This document shows, in pieces, positions 10,232-19,698 of a DNA stretch of 64,000 nucleotides. The first letter of the stretch is position 1; every line of letters begins with the position of its first letter. The stretch lies in the NCBI RefSeq assembly GCF_000429305.1, contig NZ_AUBP01000010.1:124001-188000 (forward strand), given 5' to 3'. Below the pieces are notes generated by a model. The model was not told the origin of the DNA and did no database searches. It worked only from the letters and a program-made list of their open reading frames with translations. The stretch is from Desulfovibrio inopinatus DSM 10711. GTDB lineage: Bacteria; Desulfobacterota; Desulfovibrionia; Desulfovibrionales; Desulfovibrionaceae. The position numbers were made by a program, and so were the translations under genes.

Positions 10232-11272
10232 ATGACTGCTGGAGTACGTCTTCCCGCAGAATGGGAGCGCCATGAAGCAACGTGGCTTGCGTGGCCTCAC
10301 CATTCTGACGATTGGCCCGGAAAATTTCGAGCCATTGGGTTTGTTATGGCTGAAATCGTGCGGAATCTTGCCCGCTCGGAAAGGGTTCGGTTGCTTGTAC
10401 GCGATGAGAAGCAACAGGTCACGGTTCGTCGGGCTTTAGCAGACGTTGAAGCCGATCTCAGTCAGGTGGAATACATGACAACTCCGACTGACCGGGCTTG
10501 GACAAGAGACTACATGCCGTTCTTCGTGAAAACGGCTGACGGGGGCACATTGGCCTTAAAATTCGGATTTACCGGGTGGGCCAAATACGACAATTTTGCA
10601 CAGGATGAGGTGGCCGGCTTTCACGCTCCATCTGCTATTGGTGTCCCTGTGGAGCAGGTTACATGGCGAGGGCGCTCTGTTGTTCTTGAAGGCGGTGGAG
10701 TGGATTGTAATGGATGTGGTGATGCTCTTGTTACCGAAGAATTTTTACTGCATCCCACAATCCAGGTGCGAAATCCCGGCATGAATCGCGGCGACTACGA
10801 AGCCATGTTTGCCGATATTTTGGGGGTATCCAACGTCATCTGGTTGGGGCGTGGCATTGTCGGTGACGACACGCACGGCCATATTGATGATCTTTGTCGA
10901 TTTGTTTCTCGTGATACGGTCGTCTTGTGTAGCGAGTCGCGAGAGGATGACGCCAACTACACGGCCTTGCAGGAAAACCGGGAGCGCCTTGAGGGCGCTC
11001 GATTGGCTGACGGGACGCGTGTAAGTGTTATTGCACTGCCTATGCCGCGGCCGGTCGTTTTCCGCAAAACACGCTTACCTGCAAGCTATGCCAATTTTCT
11101 TATCGGTAATTCTGTTGTGCTTGTCCCGACATTCAATGATCCGGCCGATCGTCAGGCATTGGGAATACTCGCTGAATTGTTTCCTTCCCGTGATATTATT
11201 GGCATTCATGCCACCGACCTTGTCTGGGGATTCGGGACCATCCATTGCTTGTCACATGAACAGGTGGCGTAA
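10232..11272 (+). CDS. aguA: Agmatine deiminase (peptidyl-arginine deiminase family)
   Basis: A 346-residue enzyme that converts agmatine to N-carbamoylputrescine and ammonia, the entry to putrescine from arginine. Family motifs are present: WTRDYMPFF, LEGGGVDCNG, DDTHGHIDD (catalytic Asp/His) and, at the end, GFGTIHCLSHEQ with the nucleophilic Cys. AAGGA lies eight bases before the ATG at 10232; the upstream ATG at 10223 is too close to it. No N-carbamoylputrescine amidase gene is adjacent. It converges on the signalling operon ending at 11326. Confidence 0.93.
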   Translation: MTAGVRLPAEWERHEATWLAWPHHSDDWPGKFRAIGFVMAEIVRNLARSERVRLLVRDEKQQVTVRRALADVEADLSQVEYMTTPTDRAWTRDYMPFFVKTADGGTLALKFGFTGWAKYDNFAQDEVAGFHAPSAIGVPVEQVTWRGRSVVLEGGGVDCNGCGDALVTEEFLLHPTIQVRNPGMNRGDYEAMFADILGVSNVIWLGRGIVGDDTHGHIDDLCRFVSRDTVVLCSESREDDANYTALQENRERLEGARLADGTRVSVIALPMPRPVVFRKTRLPASYANFLIGNSVVLVPTFNDPADRQALGILAELFPSRDIIGIHATDLVWGFGTIHCLSHEQVA

Positions 11273-11297
11273 AGCCGCCACCCCTTGTTTCGGCTTT
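11271..11297. terminator. Weak hairpin between convergent genes
   Basis: AAAGCCG and CGGCTTT arms with a 13-base loop lie at the 3' ends of aguA and the receiver-kinase gene. No clear T-run follows on either strand. Confidence 0.35.
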
Positions 11298-11325
11298 GGT
11301 TAAGCTACTCTGCAACCGTGCGGGA

Positions 11326-12585
11326 TTACATCTGAATATTTGACGGGACAGTGATAAGAAAATGTGCCCCCTGCGGCGGCCTATCCTTGCAGACAACCGA
11401 ACCTTTAAGGCGGTGGGTGACGATATTGTATACGATATGCATCCCGAGACCGCTTCGGCCGGATTGGCGGTTGGTCGTAAAAAACGGATCAAATATCTGG
11501 GGGATAATATCTGGCGGAATACCTTTCCCCGTGTCGGCATAATCGATGGTTATTGTCCCATTGTCTTGCGGCATGACTGAAATTGTTATTGTTCCTGGAT
11601 CTCTGCCATTGTTGAACCCATGCAGGATGGAGTTCATGATCAGGTTGGTAAAAATTTGCGAGAAATCGCCCGGATAGCTATTAATCATGAGAGATTCTGG
11701 GCAATCCACGGTGATTTTGATGCGGGTTTGTTTAATTTCAGGCTGTAAACTGAGGAGGATGGCTTTGAGATACTCATTAAATTTGAACTCGCGGAGCGCT
11801 TCACTGGACTGATCGACGGCAACCAGCTTGAAACTACTCACAAGATTGGCTGCGGCCTCCAAGTTGCGTAAGATGATTTGGATCCCTTCGACCGCGTTGT
11901 CCAGAAATTGTTCATACTCTTCTCGCGAGAGTTGCGCATTGCGGTACTGGCGGACAATGTCCTGCAATTGGTTTTCCAAATGGGAAGCTGCTGTGACTCC
12001 GACTCCAACCGGGGTATTGATTTCATGGGCAATGCCAGCAACTAATCCCCCCAGCACAGCCATCTTTTCTGCAGCGACAAGTTGCTCCTGACTGCTTTTG
12101 AGGTCCATGAGCGTCTGTTCAAGTTCTCGTGTCCGTCTGCGTACCGTCTCCTCAAGGACAACATGATGCTCCTTGATTTGCATTTCCTGTTCATAGCTTT
12201 TGACCGCTTCTGTAATGGTGAGGAGCAGGTCGCTTTTCTCCCAGGGTTTTGAGATATATCTATACAGTTTGGCGTTGTTTATTGCGTTGGTGATGCCTTC
12301 CAGGTTGGCTTGCCCGGTGAGCATAATTTGTTTCGACTCGGGATGTTGTTGGAAAATTGTTGCCAGAATTTCATCGCCTTTGAGGCCTGGCATGAGATAG
12401 TCTGTAATAATAAGAGCCAATTGATCCTGGGTTGCGACAAGGTCTGCAATGACTTCCAGGGCCTCTCCGCCACTTTCAGCAAATTCCAGGTCGTAATCAT
12501 CACTAAAATGTTCTTCCAATTCACTGCGTAAGCTTTCAAGAACGATTTTTTCATCATCGACACATAAAATAACTTTTCGATTCAT
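11326..12585 (-). CDS. Receiver domain-histidine kinase
   Basis: A 419-residue cytoplasmic protein. The N-terminal receiver has LCVDDEK, phospho-acceptor in IITDYLMPG, Thr in MLTGQA and Lys in SKPW, the sequence type shared with the lone receiver just upstream. A coiled coil (residues ~130-175) leads to a histidine kinase with H-box GIAHEINTPVGVG, N-box NLIMNSILHGF, G1 DTGKGIPPDI and G2 SGRSGLGMHIV. The ATG at 12585 is preferred; a TTG at 12615, three bases after the stop of the upstream receiver, is an alternative. It is the last gene of the five-gene operon and has no membrane segment, so it probably receives phosphate or contacts from the upstream proteins. Confidence 0.92.
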   Translation of the reverse strand: MNRKVILCVDDEKIVLESLRSELEEHFSDDYDLEFAESGGEALEVIADLVATQDQLALIITDYLMPGLKGDEILATIFQQHPESKQIMLTGQANLEGITNAINNAKLYRYISKPWEKSDLLLTITEAVKSYEQEMQIKEHHVVLEETVRRRTRELEQTLMDLKSSQEQLVAAEKMAVLGGLVAGIAHEINTPVGVGVTAASHLENQLQDIVRQYRNAQLSREEYEQFLDNAVEGIQIILRNLEAAANLVSSFKLVAVDQSSEALREFKFNEYLKAILLSLQPEIKQTRIKITVDCPESLMINSYPGDFSQIFTNLIMNSILHGFNNGRDPGTITISVMPQDNGTITIDYADTGKGIPPDIIPQIFDPFFTTNRQSGRSGLGMHIVYNIVTHRLKGSVVCKDRPPQGAHFLITVPSNIQM

Positions 12586-12617
12586 GGTCGTGTATCCATA
12601 AGGGAAGAGGGTCAAGC

Positions 12618-13022
12618 TCAGAGGTTGCCAAGTTCACGCAATCCCGTTTTAATGGATTCTATGAGTTCGGAAGCATCCCAGGGTTTGTTTATGAGTTTAT
12701 AGAGGTTTGCATAGCTTTTCGTTTTTTCGATGGCTTCATTGTCGGCTTGGCCGGTTAGCATGAGCGTAAGAACGTGAGGGAATCTTTTGTATGCTTTAAT
12801 TAAAAAGTCGTCACCTTTCATTTCAGGCATAAGCCAGTCGGATATGATGACAAGCGTTTTATAGCCTTCGTCACTCAACTCGTCCAAAAGTTCCAACGCT
12901 TCCGGTCCGCCTTCGGACAATTCTATGTGGAACTGGGAACCAAATTCATGAACAAGTTGGCTTTCCAGAGATTTGAGTACCACCTGTTCATCATCAACGC
13001 ACAAAATGACATGATTACTCAT
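12618..13022 (-). CDS. Single-domain response regulator
   Basis: A 134-residue stand-alone receiver. LCVDDEQ, VIISDWLMPEMKG, MLTGQA and INKPWD give the full Asp/Thr/Lys active site. AAAGGAG lies six bases before the ATG and overlaps the stop codon of the giant kinase gene, indicating translational coupling. With no output domain, it likely shuttles phosphate between the two kinases of this operon, or acts by protein binding. Confidence 0.93.
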   Translation of the reverse strand: MSNHVILCVDDEQVVLKSLESQLVHEFGSQFHIELSEGGPEALELLDELSDEGYKTLVIISDWLMPEMKGDDFLIKAYKRFPHVLTLMLTGQADNEAIEKTKSYANLYKLINKPWDASELIESIKTGLRELGNL

Positions 13023-13033
13023 GGGATACTCCT

Positions 13034-16000
13034 TTACTGGGTAGCTATTTGAGTAGTGGTGGGAATGAAGACGGAAAATGATGCACCTTCGCCAGGGAGG
13101 CTTGACACTTCAATCTTGCCTTTATGTTTATCAATAATCTTTTTGACAATATCAAGACCAAGGCCACTGCCTTCACCAGATTTTTTGGTCGTGAAAAATG
13201 GTGTAAAAATCTTGTCACGAATTTCTTCCGGAATTCCCGGTCCGTTGTCTTTGATGACAACTTTTTGATAACCGTTCTCCTGTGCTAATTGTATGGTTAA
13301 AGTCCCGTTGTACTCCATTGCCTGCAATGCATTGTGGATCAAGTTTGTCCAGACCTGATTCAATTCATCGGGGTAGCAATAGATGTCTTCTGCCTCGCTG
13401 TATTCCGTCACCAGAGTAATGTTTCGTTTAATCTGGTTGTGATAAATCGTCAAAATGGTTTCCAAACCGTCCTTCAACGCGGATTTCACCATCGTATCGC
13501 TTTGGTCGAAACGTGCGAAGTTCTTCAATGCAAAAATGACCTTGCTCGCTTTTTCAACAGCTAAAGCGATATTGGATGCATTGGAATTCAAGTCACACAA
13601 TCTGTAAGCTGCTTCGAAAATCAGGTCGGAATGCTCGTTGTGAAGTAACGAGGCAAAGGGAGATGGATCATCGAGAATATTCAGCTTAATAAAAATATTG
13701 GCTAATTTTCTCGTGTTGGTCATATCAAGGGCGCGGAGCTGCTCTTCGAGTTTTTTGCGAATTTGTCGTTCTTCTCGTGTCGTGAGAACGACCTGGCTAC
13801 TGAAAGCCTGCGTCAGCAAGCCCATGAATTCTTCCTGCTGGTCGTGATCAAGTAATTGAAATAATCGTGGCAGCTGCACCAGCGTATCACGGAGTGACGT
13901 TTCGATATTACCCACGGAAGATTTTATGGCGCCAAGCGGCGTATTCACTTCATGACCTATGCCAGCGATGAGTTGTCCGAGAGCAGCCATTTTCGCCGAC
14001 TCAATGATTTGCTGCTGACTGCGCTTGAGATCGGCCAGTGCCCCCTGTAATTCTGCGGTCCGTTCATCGACCTTCTTTTCCATCATGTTGTAAAACAAAG
14101 CATTTTCGATGGATATTGCCACCTGTGACGCTAAAACATTGAGGAGTTCCAAGCGTTCTGGTGTGAACACTCCTTCGATCAGGTCATTTTCCAGGTATAA
14201 TATCCCAATGAGTTGCCCATAGTTGAGAATGGGCATGGCAAGCAGGGATTTGGGTTTCCGATCTTTGAAATCTTCGTCACTGGTGAAGACGTTTTCGTAG
14301 GCCGCATCACCGAAAACAACCGACTCTTCTGTGCGTGTCACATAGCGGATGATGGAGTGTGGCAATGAATCCGCGTCTTCCAGCGCAATACCTTGGAGCG
14401 CTTTGACTTCGTTGGTTTGGGCATTGCCTTCGGCTTGAACGAGCAGGCTGCCATCCTGTTTCAGGAGTAAGACACCTCGCCGTGCTCCAGCGCTTTCAAT
14501 CAAGATGTTCATCAATTTTTCAAGCAATTTTCCAAGAACAATTTCACTGGAAATCGCTTGCGAGGCTTTCACGACAGTAGCGACATCAAGTTGTGCTACC
14601 AGCGAGACAGATGAGCTGGAAATACGTTCGGTTAATCGTCGTTCAACACGCGGAACCTGGAGCAGTTTGGGATAGTGTTGTTCCAGGTGGTTGACTTTGG
14701 CCTTCGCTCCCCACTGGTCGTACAAAAACACGGTTTCCTGCATGTATCCGCTGGCAACGCGATCATTGTTGAGGCTCAAAAAGTACTTGGCGCAACATTC
14801 ACAACACAGGCTTTCATAAAAGAGAGAGCCGATGCGCTGAGCTTCATCTTTTGCCTGGGTATAAGCGGTAATCGCGTCATTATGGCGACCGGCGATTCGT
14901 GATTCTTCCGCCTTGAGGAGCAAAAGCATCACATTAAAATTTTCAGGACCACATTTTGCCCATTTGCGGATTTTTCGTTTTCCTGAAGCAAGAATACGTT
15001 TGTAACGGCGTTTTTCCTGTGGAGAAAAGCTGTCCATAGCCGCCATAATCGCCAGGCACGTGAAGAGGGTATACACTGTCAGGTTGTACGTTGGGTCAGC
15101 AATTACCTCGGCCGTGATCTTCGGGCCGGTGGCGACTTCAACAGCAGCCCGATAGTTTTCATAGTAGTAATTGAGGATAAGCCGTGTTGTGGCGTGATAG
15201 AATGTTCCACACGTGGAGGATACAATGGAGTCAAAATAGGCTTCAGCCGTGCTTTCCTCATGACCGTTGTAATCAAGACAATCTGCTTGTTTTATTTCTC
15301 CAGATAAATTTTTGAAGAGAGCCAAGTGGATCGCGTGAATATGATACGGTTCGATTTGAATCACTTTCTTGGCAAATCGAACTTCGCGTTCAGTAAACTT
15401 TATGACGTCAGTTATTGATTTCGACAGCGCCACTTCCTGCCAGAATCCGAACATGTAGATATAGGATGCCCAAAAATTTTCGCCTGTATTAATAAGTTTT
15501 TGTAGACCATGTTTTCGTGGTTCCAATGTGTCGGCCAGTGGTTGCTTCCAGAACATGGTAAAACTCGTCACCACGAAGTAACTCCGCGCCTCCATGGGCG
15601 GATTGTCGACGTTGGTGTTGAGGTATTCCATGGCAAGTTTCCCGTATTTGTAAGCAGAGCCTGGAACACCGAGTTTTGACCACAGCAGGCCGTATGTTGA
15701 GTATACGAACGATGAGATAGAGCTGTTTCCGTGCTTCATGGTCAATTTGAACATGCGCAGGATAACAAAGGGTAATAAGAGAAGACCCTGCAGATATGTG
15801 GGGGCAACAAGTTCTTTGAGTAGGCTTAAAATGCTTAACACATCGGCATCGCGTATTTGCGGCAGACTGAGAAGATAATCGGAGTTCTTCCCGAGTTCTG
15901 TCAATTTGGCGGATACCAATTCGACAAGAAGTCGCGTGCGTCCGCATTGGCGCGGAAGATGTTCATTATAGAGCGCAAGAGAATCTATGGCGATATCAAT

Positions 16001-18559
16001 CGCTTTGTCCATTTTGCCATCGCCACCATAATAGAGAATGAGAATGTTATTAATCTCAACCTGTTCTTCTTTGCTGGCACACCGCTCAAGGACCACATCC
16101 GCATTGGATACACCGGCTTCGATTTGTCCGGTGAGAAAAAGGCATTCTGTAATGCCTTTATGGATGGCGAACATGAGATCATGGTCTGTATCCCAGGCGC
16201 TCTTGTCCACAAGGCCTGCTGCCATCGTAAAATAGTCTAATGCGGGAGAATACGCGGTCGATTCTTTGGCGCGTTGCCCTGCACGTACATTGAGGGAGGC
16301 CAGGACGCGTCGTTCGTTTGCTTCGGTGACTAGAGCAGTACTCTTGTTGTAGTGCTCCAGAATGGTAAAACACAGCGTGTTGAGGTCGGCTTCGTGGGCC
16401 GATTTGAGGAGCAACCGTGCAATGGTGAGATGAGTCGATTGTTTTTGATTCTCTTCAATCAGTGAATAGGCAGCTTGCTGCACACGGTCATGGAGAAATC
16501 TATCAACAGCTTCGAAATGATCCCCCCTGATCATGGCGAGTCTCTCATCAAGTGTTTTGAGCTGCTGGTGCCCAATGCCTTGAGGTAAGAGGAGACCCTC
16601 TTCAACGGCGGGCCAAAGGTGTTTGGCGATAGACTCTGTCGGCTCCTCGGCAATGATCGATAATGTGTTCAAGTCAAAGCTGTTGCCAATGCAAGCTCCC
16701 AGCCGGAGAAGTTTCTGTGTCGCTTCGGGCAATGTTTTCAGTTTTTTGACCATGAACTCGACAACATTGTCCGTTATTTCCCGCGATCGAATTTGATCGA
16801 CATCCCACGTCCAGCAGTGATTGGGAATATCAAAAACAAGCAAGTTTTCCTGGTGTAAGTTTTTCAGGAACTGGATGACAAAAAAGGGATTCCCCCCGGT
16901 CTTTTCCATGACAAGCCGAGAGAGGGGAACTACAGACGATACATCAGCATGAACTGTGTCGGCAATCAACTCGTCAAGATGAGGGAGGTCCAAGGCTTTG
17001 AGCATGAGTGTATGGATGCGAACACCTGCTTTGCGAATATCCTCCAAGGTGATGATGAATGGGTGCGTATGATCGACTTCATTGTCGCGATAGGCTCCCA
17101 TGAGGAGAAGGTATTCATTCCCTTCGGAAAGCATCAACGTCCTGATGAGATTGAGTGTCGCAATATCGGCCCACTGCAGGTCGTCGAGAAAAATGACGAG
17201 CGGACACCCCTTTCGGGTGAATACCCGAAGAAATTGCAAAAAAACCGTATTGAAGCGGTTTTGGTTTTCTTCGGTGCCCAGGTTGGGAACCGGGGGTTGT
17301 GGTCCCATTATTTTTTCTACAGCCGGGATGACATCAATAATGACTTGACCGTTCGGTCCTAAGGCAGCAAGAAGCTTCTCTTTCCATGCCGTCAGTTCTT
17401 CCTGAGAACTCATGAGGAGTTGTTTGAGCAACCCCTGAAATGCTCCCCGAATGGCAGAGTAGGGAATGTGTCTTTGAAACTGATCGAATTTCCCTGAGAT
17501 AAAAAAACCGTATTTCTCGACGAGCGGTTTATGGACCTCATTAACCAGTGCGGACTTCCCAATGCCGGAATAACCGGCAACCATGAACATTTCGGCGCCG
17601 CCGGTGACAATACGGGAAAAGCAATCTGCAAGGATATGTGTTTCTTCTTCGCGGCCGTATAATTTTTGCGGAATCTGAAATTTTCTGGAGTAATCACAGA
17701 TGCCGACGGCGAAATTTTGGATATCTCCAGTTTGGGCGAGCTGCTTACGACATTTTTCTAAGTCCCACAGAAGGCCGGCAATGCTACTATAGCGATCTTC
17801 GGCCTTTTTGGACATGAGCTTGGAAATAATATTTTCAATAACGTGAGGGACGTCACGACGCAGGCTACGAATTGATGGGGGCGTTTTGGCGATATGACAG
17901 TGCACCCAGCCAATGGCATCATTGGCATGAAACGGGTGTGTTCCTGCCAAGATTTCATAGAGCGAAACGCCAAGAGAATAGTAGTCGGTTCGATAATCTA
18001 TTCCTCTATTCATTCTGCCTGTCTGTTCTGGAGACATATAGGGGAAAGATCCCTCCAATAAACCAGGGCTGACGGCTTCCTGTTCTTGGTGTTCAAGAAA
18101 CGACGCAAGATGAAAATCGATGAGTTGGAGTTCTCCCGTTGTTTCATTGACCAGGAGGTTGCTGGGATTAAGGTCCTTATGGATGATGCCGCACTCATGC
18201 ACCTTTCCAAGGATTGTTGTCATCCCAACGGCAAAATCAAGGAATTGCCGTAGGCTTATAGGCTCTCTTTTACTTATCGTGGAAAGCGTCGTACCATCGA
18301 AAAAATCCAGAATCAGTGCGAATCCGTCTTGATGGCTTTCCAGGGAATAGGCGCTACTTACGCCCTCCTGGTTGAGATGCGTCAAGACATCATATTCATG
18401 TTTGAGTCGGATGAGGTCGGCATGGAGGGGGTACGGTGAGTTTGCCACTTTTATCGCGACTGTTTTCCCGTCGCTGAGGCGGATTCCCCGATAGACCAAG
18501 GTCCGGTCATTTTCAAACAATTTTTCGCAAGTATCGAATCCGACGATAGTGTGAGTCAT
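13034..18559 (-). CDS. Giant Ser/Thr kinase-AAA ATPase-GAF-histidine kinase
   Basis: A 1841-residue multidomain kinase of the serine/threonine-histidine dual kinase type known from cyanobacteria and deltaproteobacteria. Residues ~5-270: eukaryote-like kinase with IIHKDLNPSNLL and YMSPEQTGRMNRG; the usual DFG is DFH. Residues ~310-600: ATPase with Walker A GYSGIGKSA and Walker B LVIFLDDLQWAD. Residues ~600-1330: long alpha-helical repeat region. Residues ~1370-1520: GAF domain. Residues ~1540-1841: histidine kinase with H-box GHEVNTPLGAIK, N-box NLIHNALQAM and G-boxes KDNGPGIPEEI and GSGLGLDIV. No membrane segment. The ATG at 18559 follows the upstream stop by nine bases; a longer GTG frame would overlap that gene. 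Its input signal is unknown. Confidence 0.95.
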   Translation of the reverse strand: MTHTIVGFDTCEKLFENDRTLVYRGIRLSDGKTVAIKVANSPYPLHADLIRLKHEYDVLTHLNQEGVSSAYSLESHQDGFALILDFFDGTTLSTISKREPISLRQFLDFAVGMTTILGKVHECGIIHKDLNPSNLLVNETTGELQLIDFHLASFLEHQEQEAVSPGLLEGSFPYMSPEQTGRMNRGIDYRTDYYSLGVSLYEILAGTHPFHANDAIGWVHCHIAKTPPSIRSLRRDVPHVIENIISKLMSKKAEDRYSSIAGLLWDLEKCRKQLAQTGDIQNFAVGICDYSRKFQIPQKLYGREEETHILADCFSRIVTGGAEMFMVAGYSGIGKSALVNEVHKPLVEKYGFFISGKFDQFQRHIPYSAIRGAFQGLLKQLLMSSQEELTAWKEKLLAALGPNGQVIIDVIPAVEKIMGPQPPVPNLGTEENQNRFNTVFLQFLRVFTRKGCPLVIFLDDLQWADIATLNLIRTLMLSEGNEYLLLMGAYRDNEVDHTHPFIITLEDIRKAGVRIHTLMLKALDLPHLDELIADTVHADVSSVVPLSRLVMEKTGGNPFFVIQFLKNLHQENLLVFDIPNHCWTWDVDQIRSREITDNVVEFMVKKLKTLPEATQKLLRLGACIGNSFDLNTLSIIAEEPTESIAKHLWPAVEEGLLLPQGIGHQQLKTLDERLAMIRGDHFEAVDRFLHDRVQQAAYSLIEENQKQSTHLTIARLLLKSAHEADLNTLCFTILEHYNKSTALVTEANERRVLASLNVRAGQRAKESTAYSPALDYFTMAAGLVDKSAWDTDHDLMFAIHKGITECLFLTGQIEAGVSNADVVLERCASKEEQVEINNILILYYGGDGKMDKAIDIAIDSLALYNEHLPRQCGRTRLLVELVSAKLTELGKNSDYLLSLPQIRDADVLSILSLLKELVAPTYLQGLLLLPFVILRMFKLTMKHGNSSISSFVYSTYGLLWSKLGVPGSAYKYGKLAMEYLNTNVDNPPMEARSYFVVTSFTMFWKQPLADTLEPRKHGLQKLINTGENFWASYIYMFGFWQEVALSKSITDVIKFTEREVRFAKKVIQIEPYHIHAIHLALFKNLSGEIKQADCLDYNGHEESTAEAYFDSIVSSTCGTFYHATTRLILNYYYENYRAAVEVATGPKITAEVIADPTYNLTVYTLFTCLAIMAAMDSFSPQEKRRYKRILASGKRKIRKWAKCGPENFNVMLLLLKAEESRIAGRHNDAITAYTQAKDEAQRIGSLFYESLCCECCAKYFLSLNNDRVASGYMQETVFLYDQWGAKAKVNHLEQHYPKLLQVPRVERRLTERISSSSVSLVAQLDVATVVKASQAISSEIVLGKLLEKLMNILIESAGARRGVLLLKQDGSLLVQAEGNAQTNEVKALQGIALEDADSLPHSIIRYVTRTEESVVFGDAAYENVFTSDEDFKDRKPKSLLAMPILNYGQLIGILYLENDLIEGVFTPERLELLNVLASQVAISIENALFYNMMEKKVDERTAELQGALADLKRSQQQIIESAKMAALGQLIAGIGHEVNTPLGAIKSSVGNIETSLRDTLVQLPRLFQLLDHDQQEEFMGLLTQAFSSQVVLTTREERQIRKKLEEQLRALDMTNTRKLANIFIKLNILDDPSPFASLLHNEHSDLIFEAAYRLCDLNSNASNIALAVEKASKVIFALKNFARFDQSDTMVKSALKDGLETILTIYHNQIKRNITLVTEYSEAEDIYCYPDELNQVWTNLIHNALQAMEYNGTLTIQLAQENGYQKVVIKDNGPGIPEEIRDKIFTPFFTTKKSGEGSGLGLDIVKKIIDKHKGKIEVSSLPGEGASFSVFIPTTTQIATQ

Positions 18560-18570
18560 GGTGTCAGTCT

Positions 18571-19629
18571 CTATTTGCACGCAATAGTGTTTCTGCCGTT
18601 TCTTTTGGCTTCGTACAGTGCCTCATCCACTCGTTTGTTGAGCGTTTCCATTTCGTCTTCAATCGAAAATTGTGTCACACCAAAGCTGCACGTCATGTTG
18701 CCGATACGTTCAAAACACGTGGTTTCGATTCGTTGCCGTAATTTTTCCGAGACCTGCAGCGTTTCTTCCAATGTTGTTTCCGGGAACAAAATAACAAATT
18801 CTTCACCACCCCATCGGGCAAGCACATCGCATTCTCGAATGCTGTGAGACACGATTTCGACGAATTCTCGCAATGCGCAATCTCCGGCAGCATGTCCAAA
18901 ATTATCATTGATGTTTTTAAAGAAGTCGATATCAAGCATGGCTATAGACATGGGACGTTTGTATCGTCTGGAGCGTTTGATTTCCGTTTCCAGCAAGGTA
19001 TTGAATTTCATTCTGTTGTACGTACCGGTCAACGCGTCTGTTGTCGCATGCCGCTCCAATTCACGATTGAGTCGTTCCAACTCCCGATTTTTTTCTTCCA
19101 GTTCTGCGGTGCGTACACGCACCTCTTGTTCGAGAATGGCCCGAAATGAATCAATGGTGATGATGTCGGCGTAGGCACGTAACGCCATGGTCATGGCTGT
19201 TTTGAATTTTCGGCTCGTCAGCTCGGTTTTTTCTTTATAGTCGTTGATGTCATATTTGACGATAATCTCTTCTTCCGGTGCCAGTCCTGGCTGACCAGTT
19301 CGAAGGATGATGCGTATGAGGTTATTGCGCAGGCCTTCGCGGATAAACTCGGCGACATTCAACCCTGAGTCATCTCGTTCCATCACGATATCCAGCAATA
19401 TCAACGAAGCATCCGGATGTTCCCGGAGAAGCTGCTTGGTTTCATCACCAGAATATGCGCTCAGAAATTCGAGCTTTCGGCCTTTGTATTCAAAATCTCT
19501 CAAGACGTATTTGGTGACAACATGAACTTCTTCTTCGTCATCAGCAATAATCACCTTGATTTTGTCTTTCGATTGAAGATCCTGAGCCGGATTTGGTTCA
19601 TCAGGTTCTTTGAAAATGAGTTCACTCAT
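18571..19629 (-). CDS. Receiver-GGDEF diguanylate cyclase
   Basis: A 352-residue response regulator. Residues ~25-150 are a receiver (IIADDEEE, phospho-acceptor in LILLDIVMERDD, RTGQP); a coiled coil (~165-195) joins it to a GGDEF domain with GGEEF intact. RECD, five residues before GGEEF, is a canonical inhibitory I-site, so product feedback is expected. It makes c-di-GMP when phosphorylated, probably by kinases of the same operon. AAGGA is seven bases before the ATG. Its stop lies nine bases before the giant kinase start. Confidence 0.95.
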   Translation of the reverse strand: MSELIFKEPDEPNPAQDLQSKDKIKVIIADDEEEVHVVTKYVLRDFEYKGRKLEFLSAYSGDETKQLLREHPDASLILLDIVMERDDSGLNVAEFIREGLRNNLIRIILRTGQPGLAPEEEIIVKYDINDYKEKTELTSRKFKTAMTMALRAYADIITIDSFRAILEQEVRVRTAELEEKNRELERLNRELERHATTDALTGTYNRMKFNTLLETEIKRSRRYKRPMSIAMLDIDFFKNINDNFGHAAGDCALREFVEIVSHSIRECDVLARWGGEEFVILFPETTLEETLQVSEKLRQRIETTCFERIGNMTCSFGVTQFSIEDEMETLNKRVDEALYEAKRNGRNTIACK

Positions 19630-19698
19630 GTATCAATCCTTTCGTGCGTCATATGCCTTGTCGAAAGAATAGGGGACCGACGGCGCAATAGGCACGGT

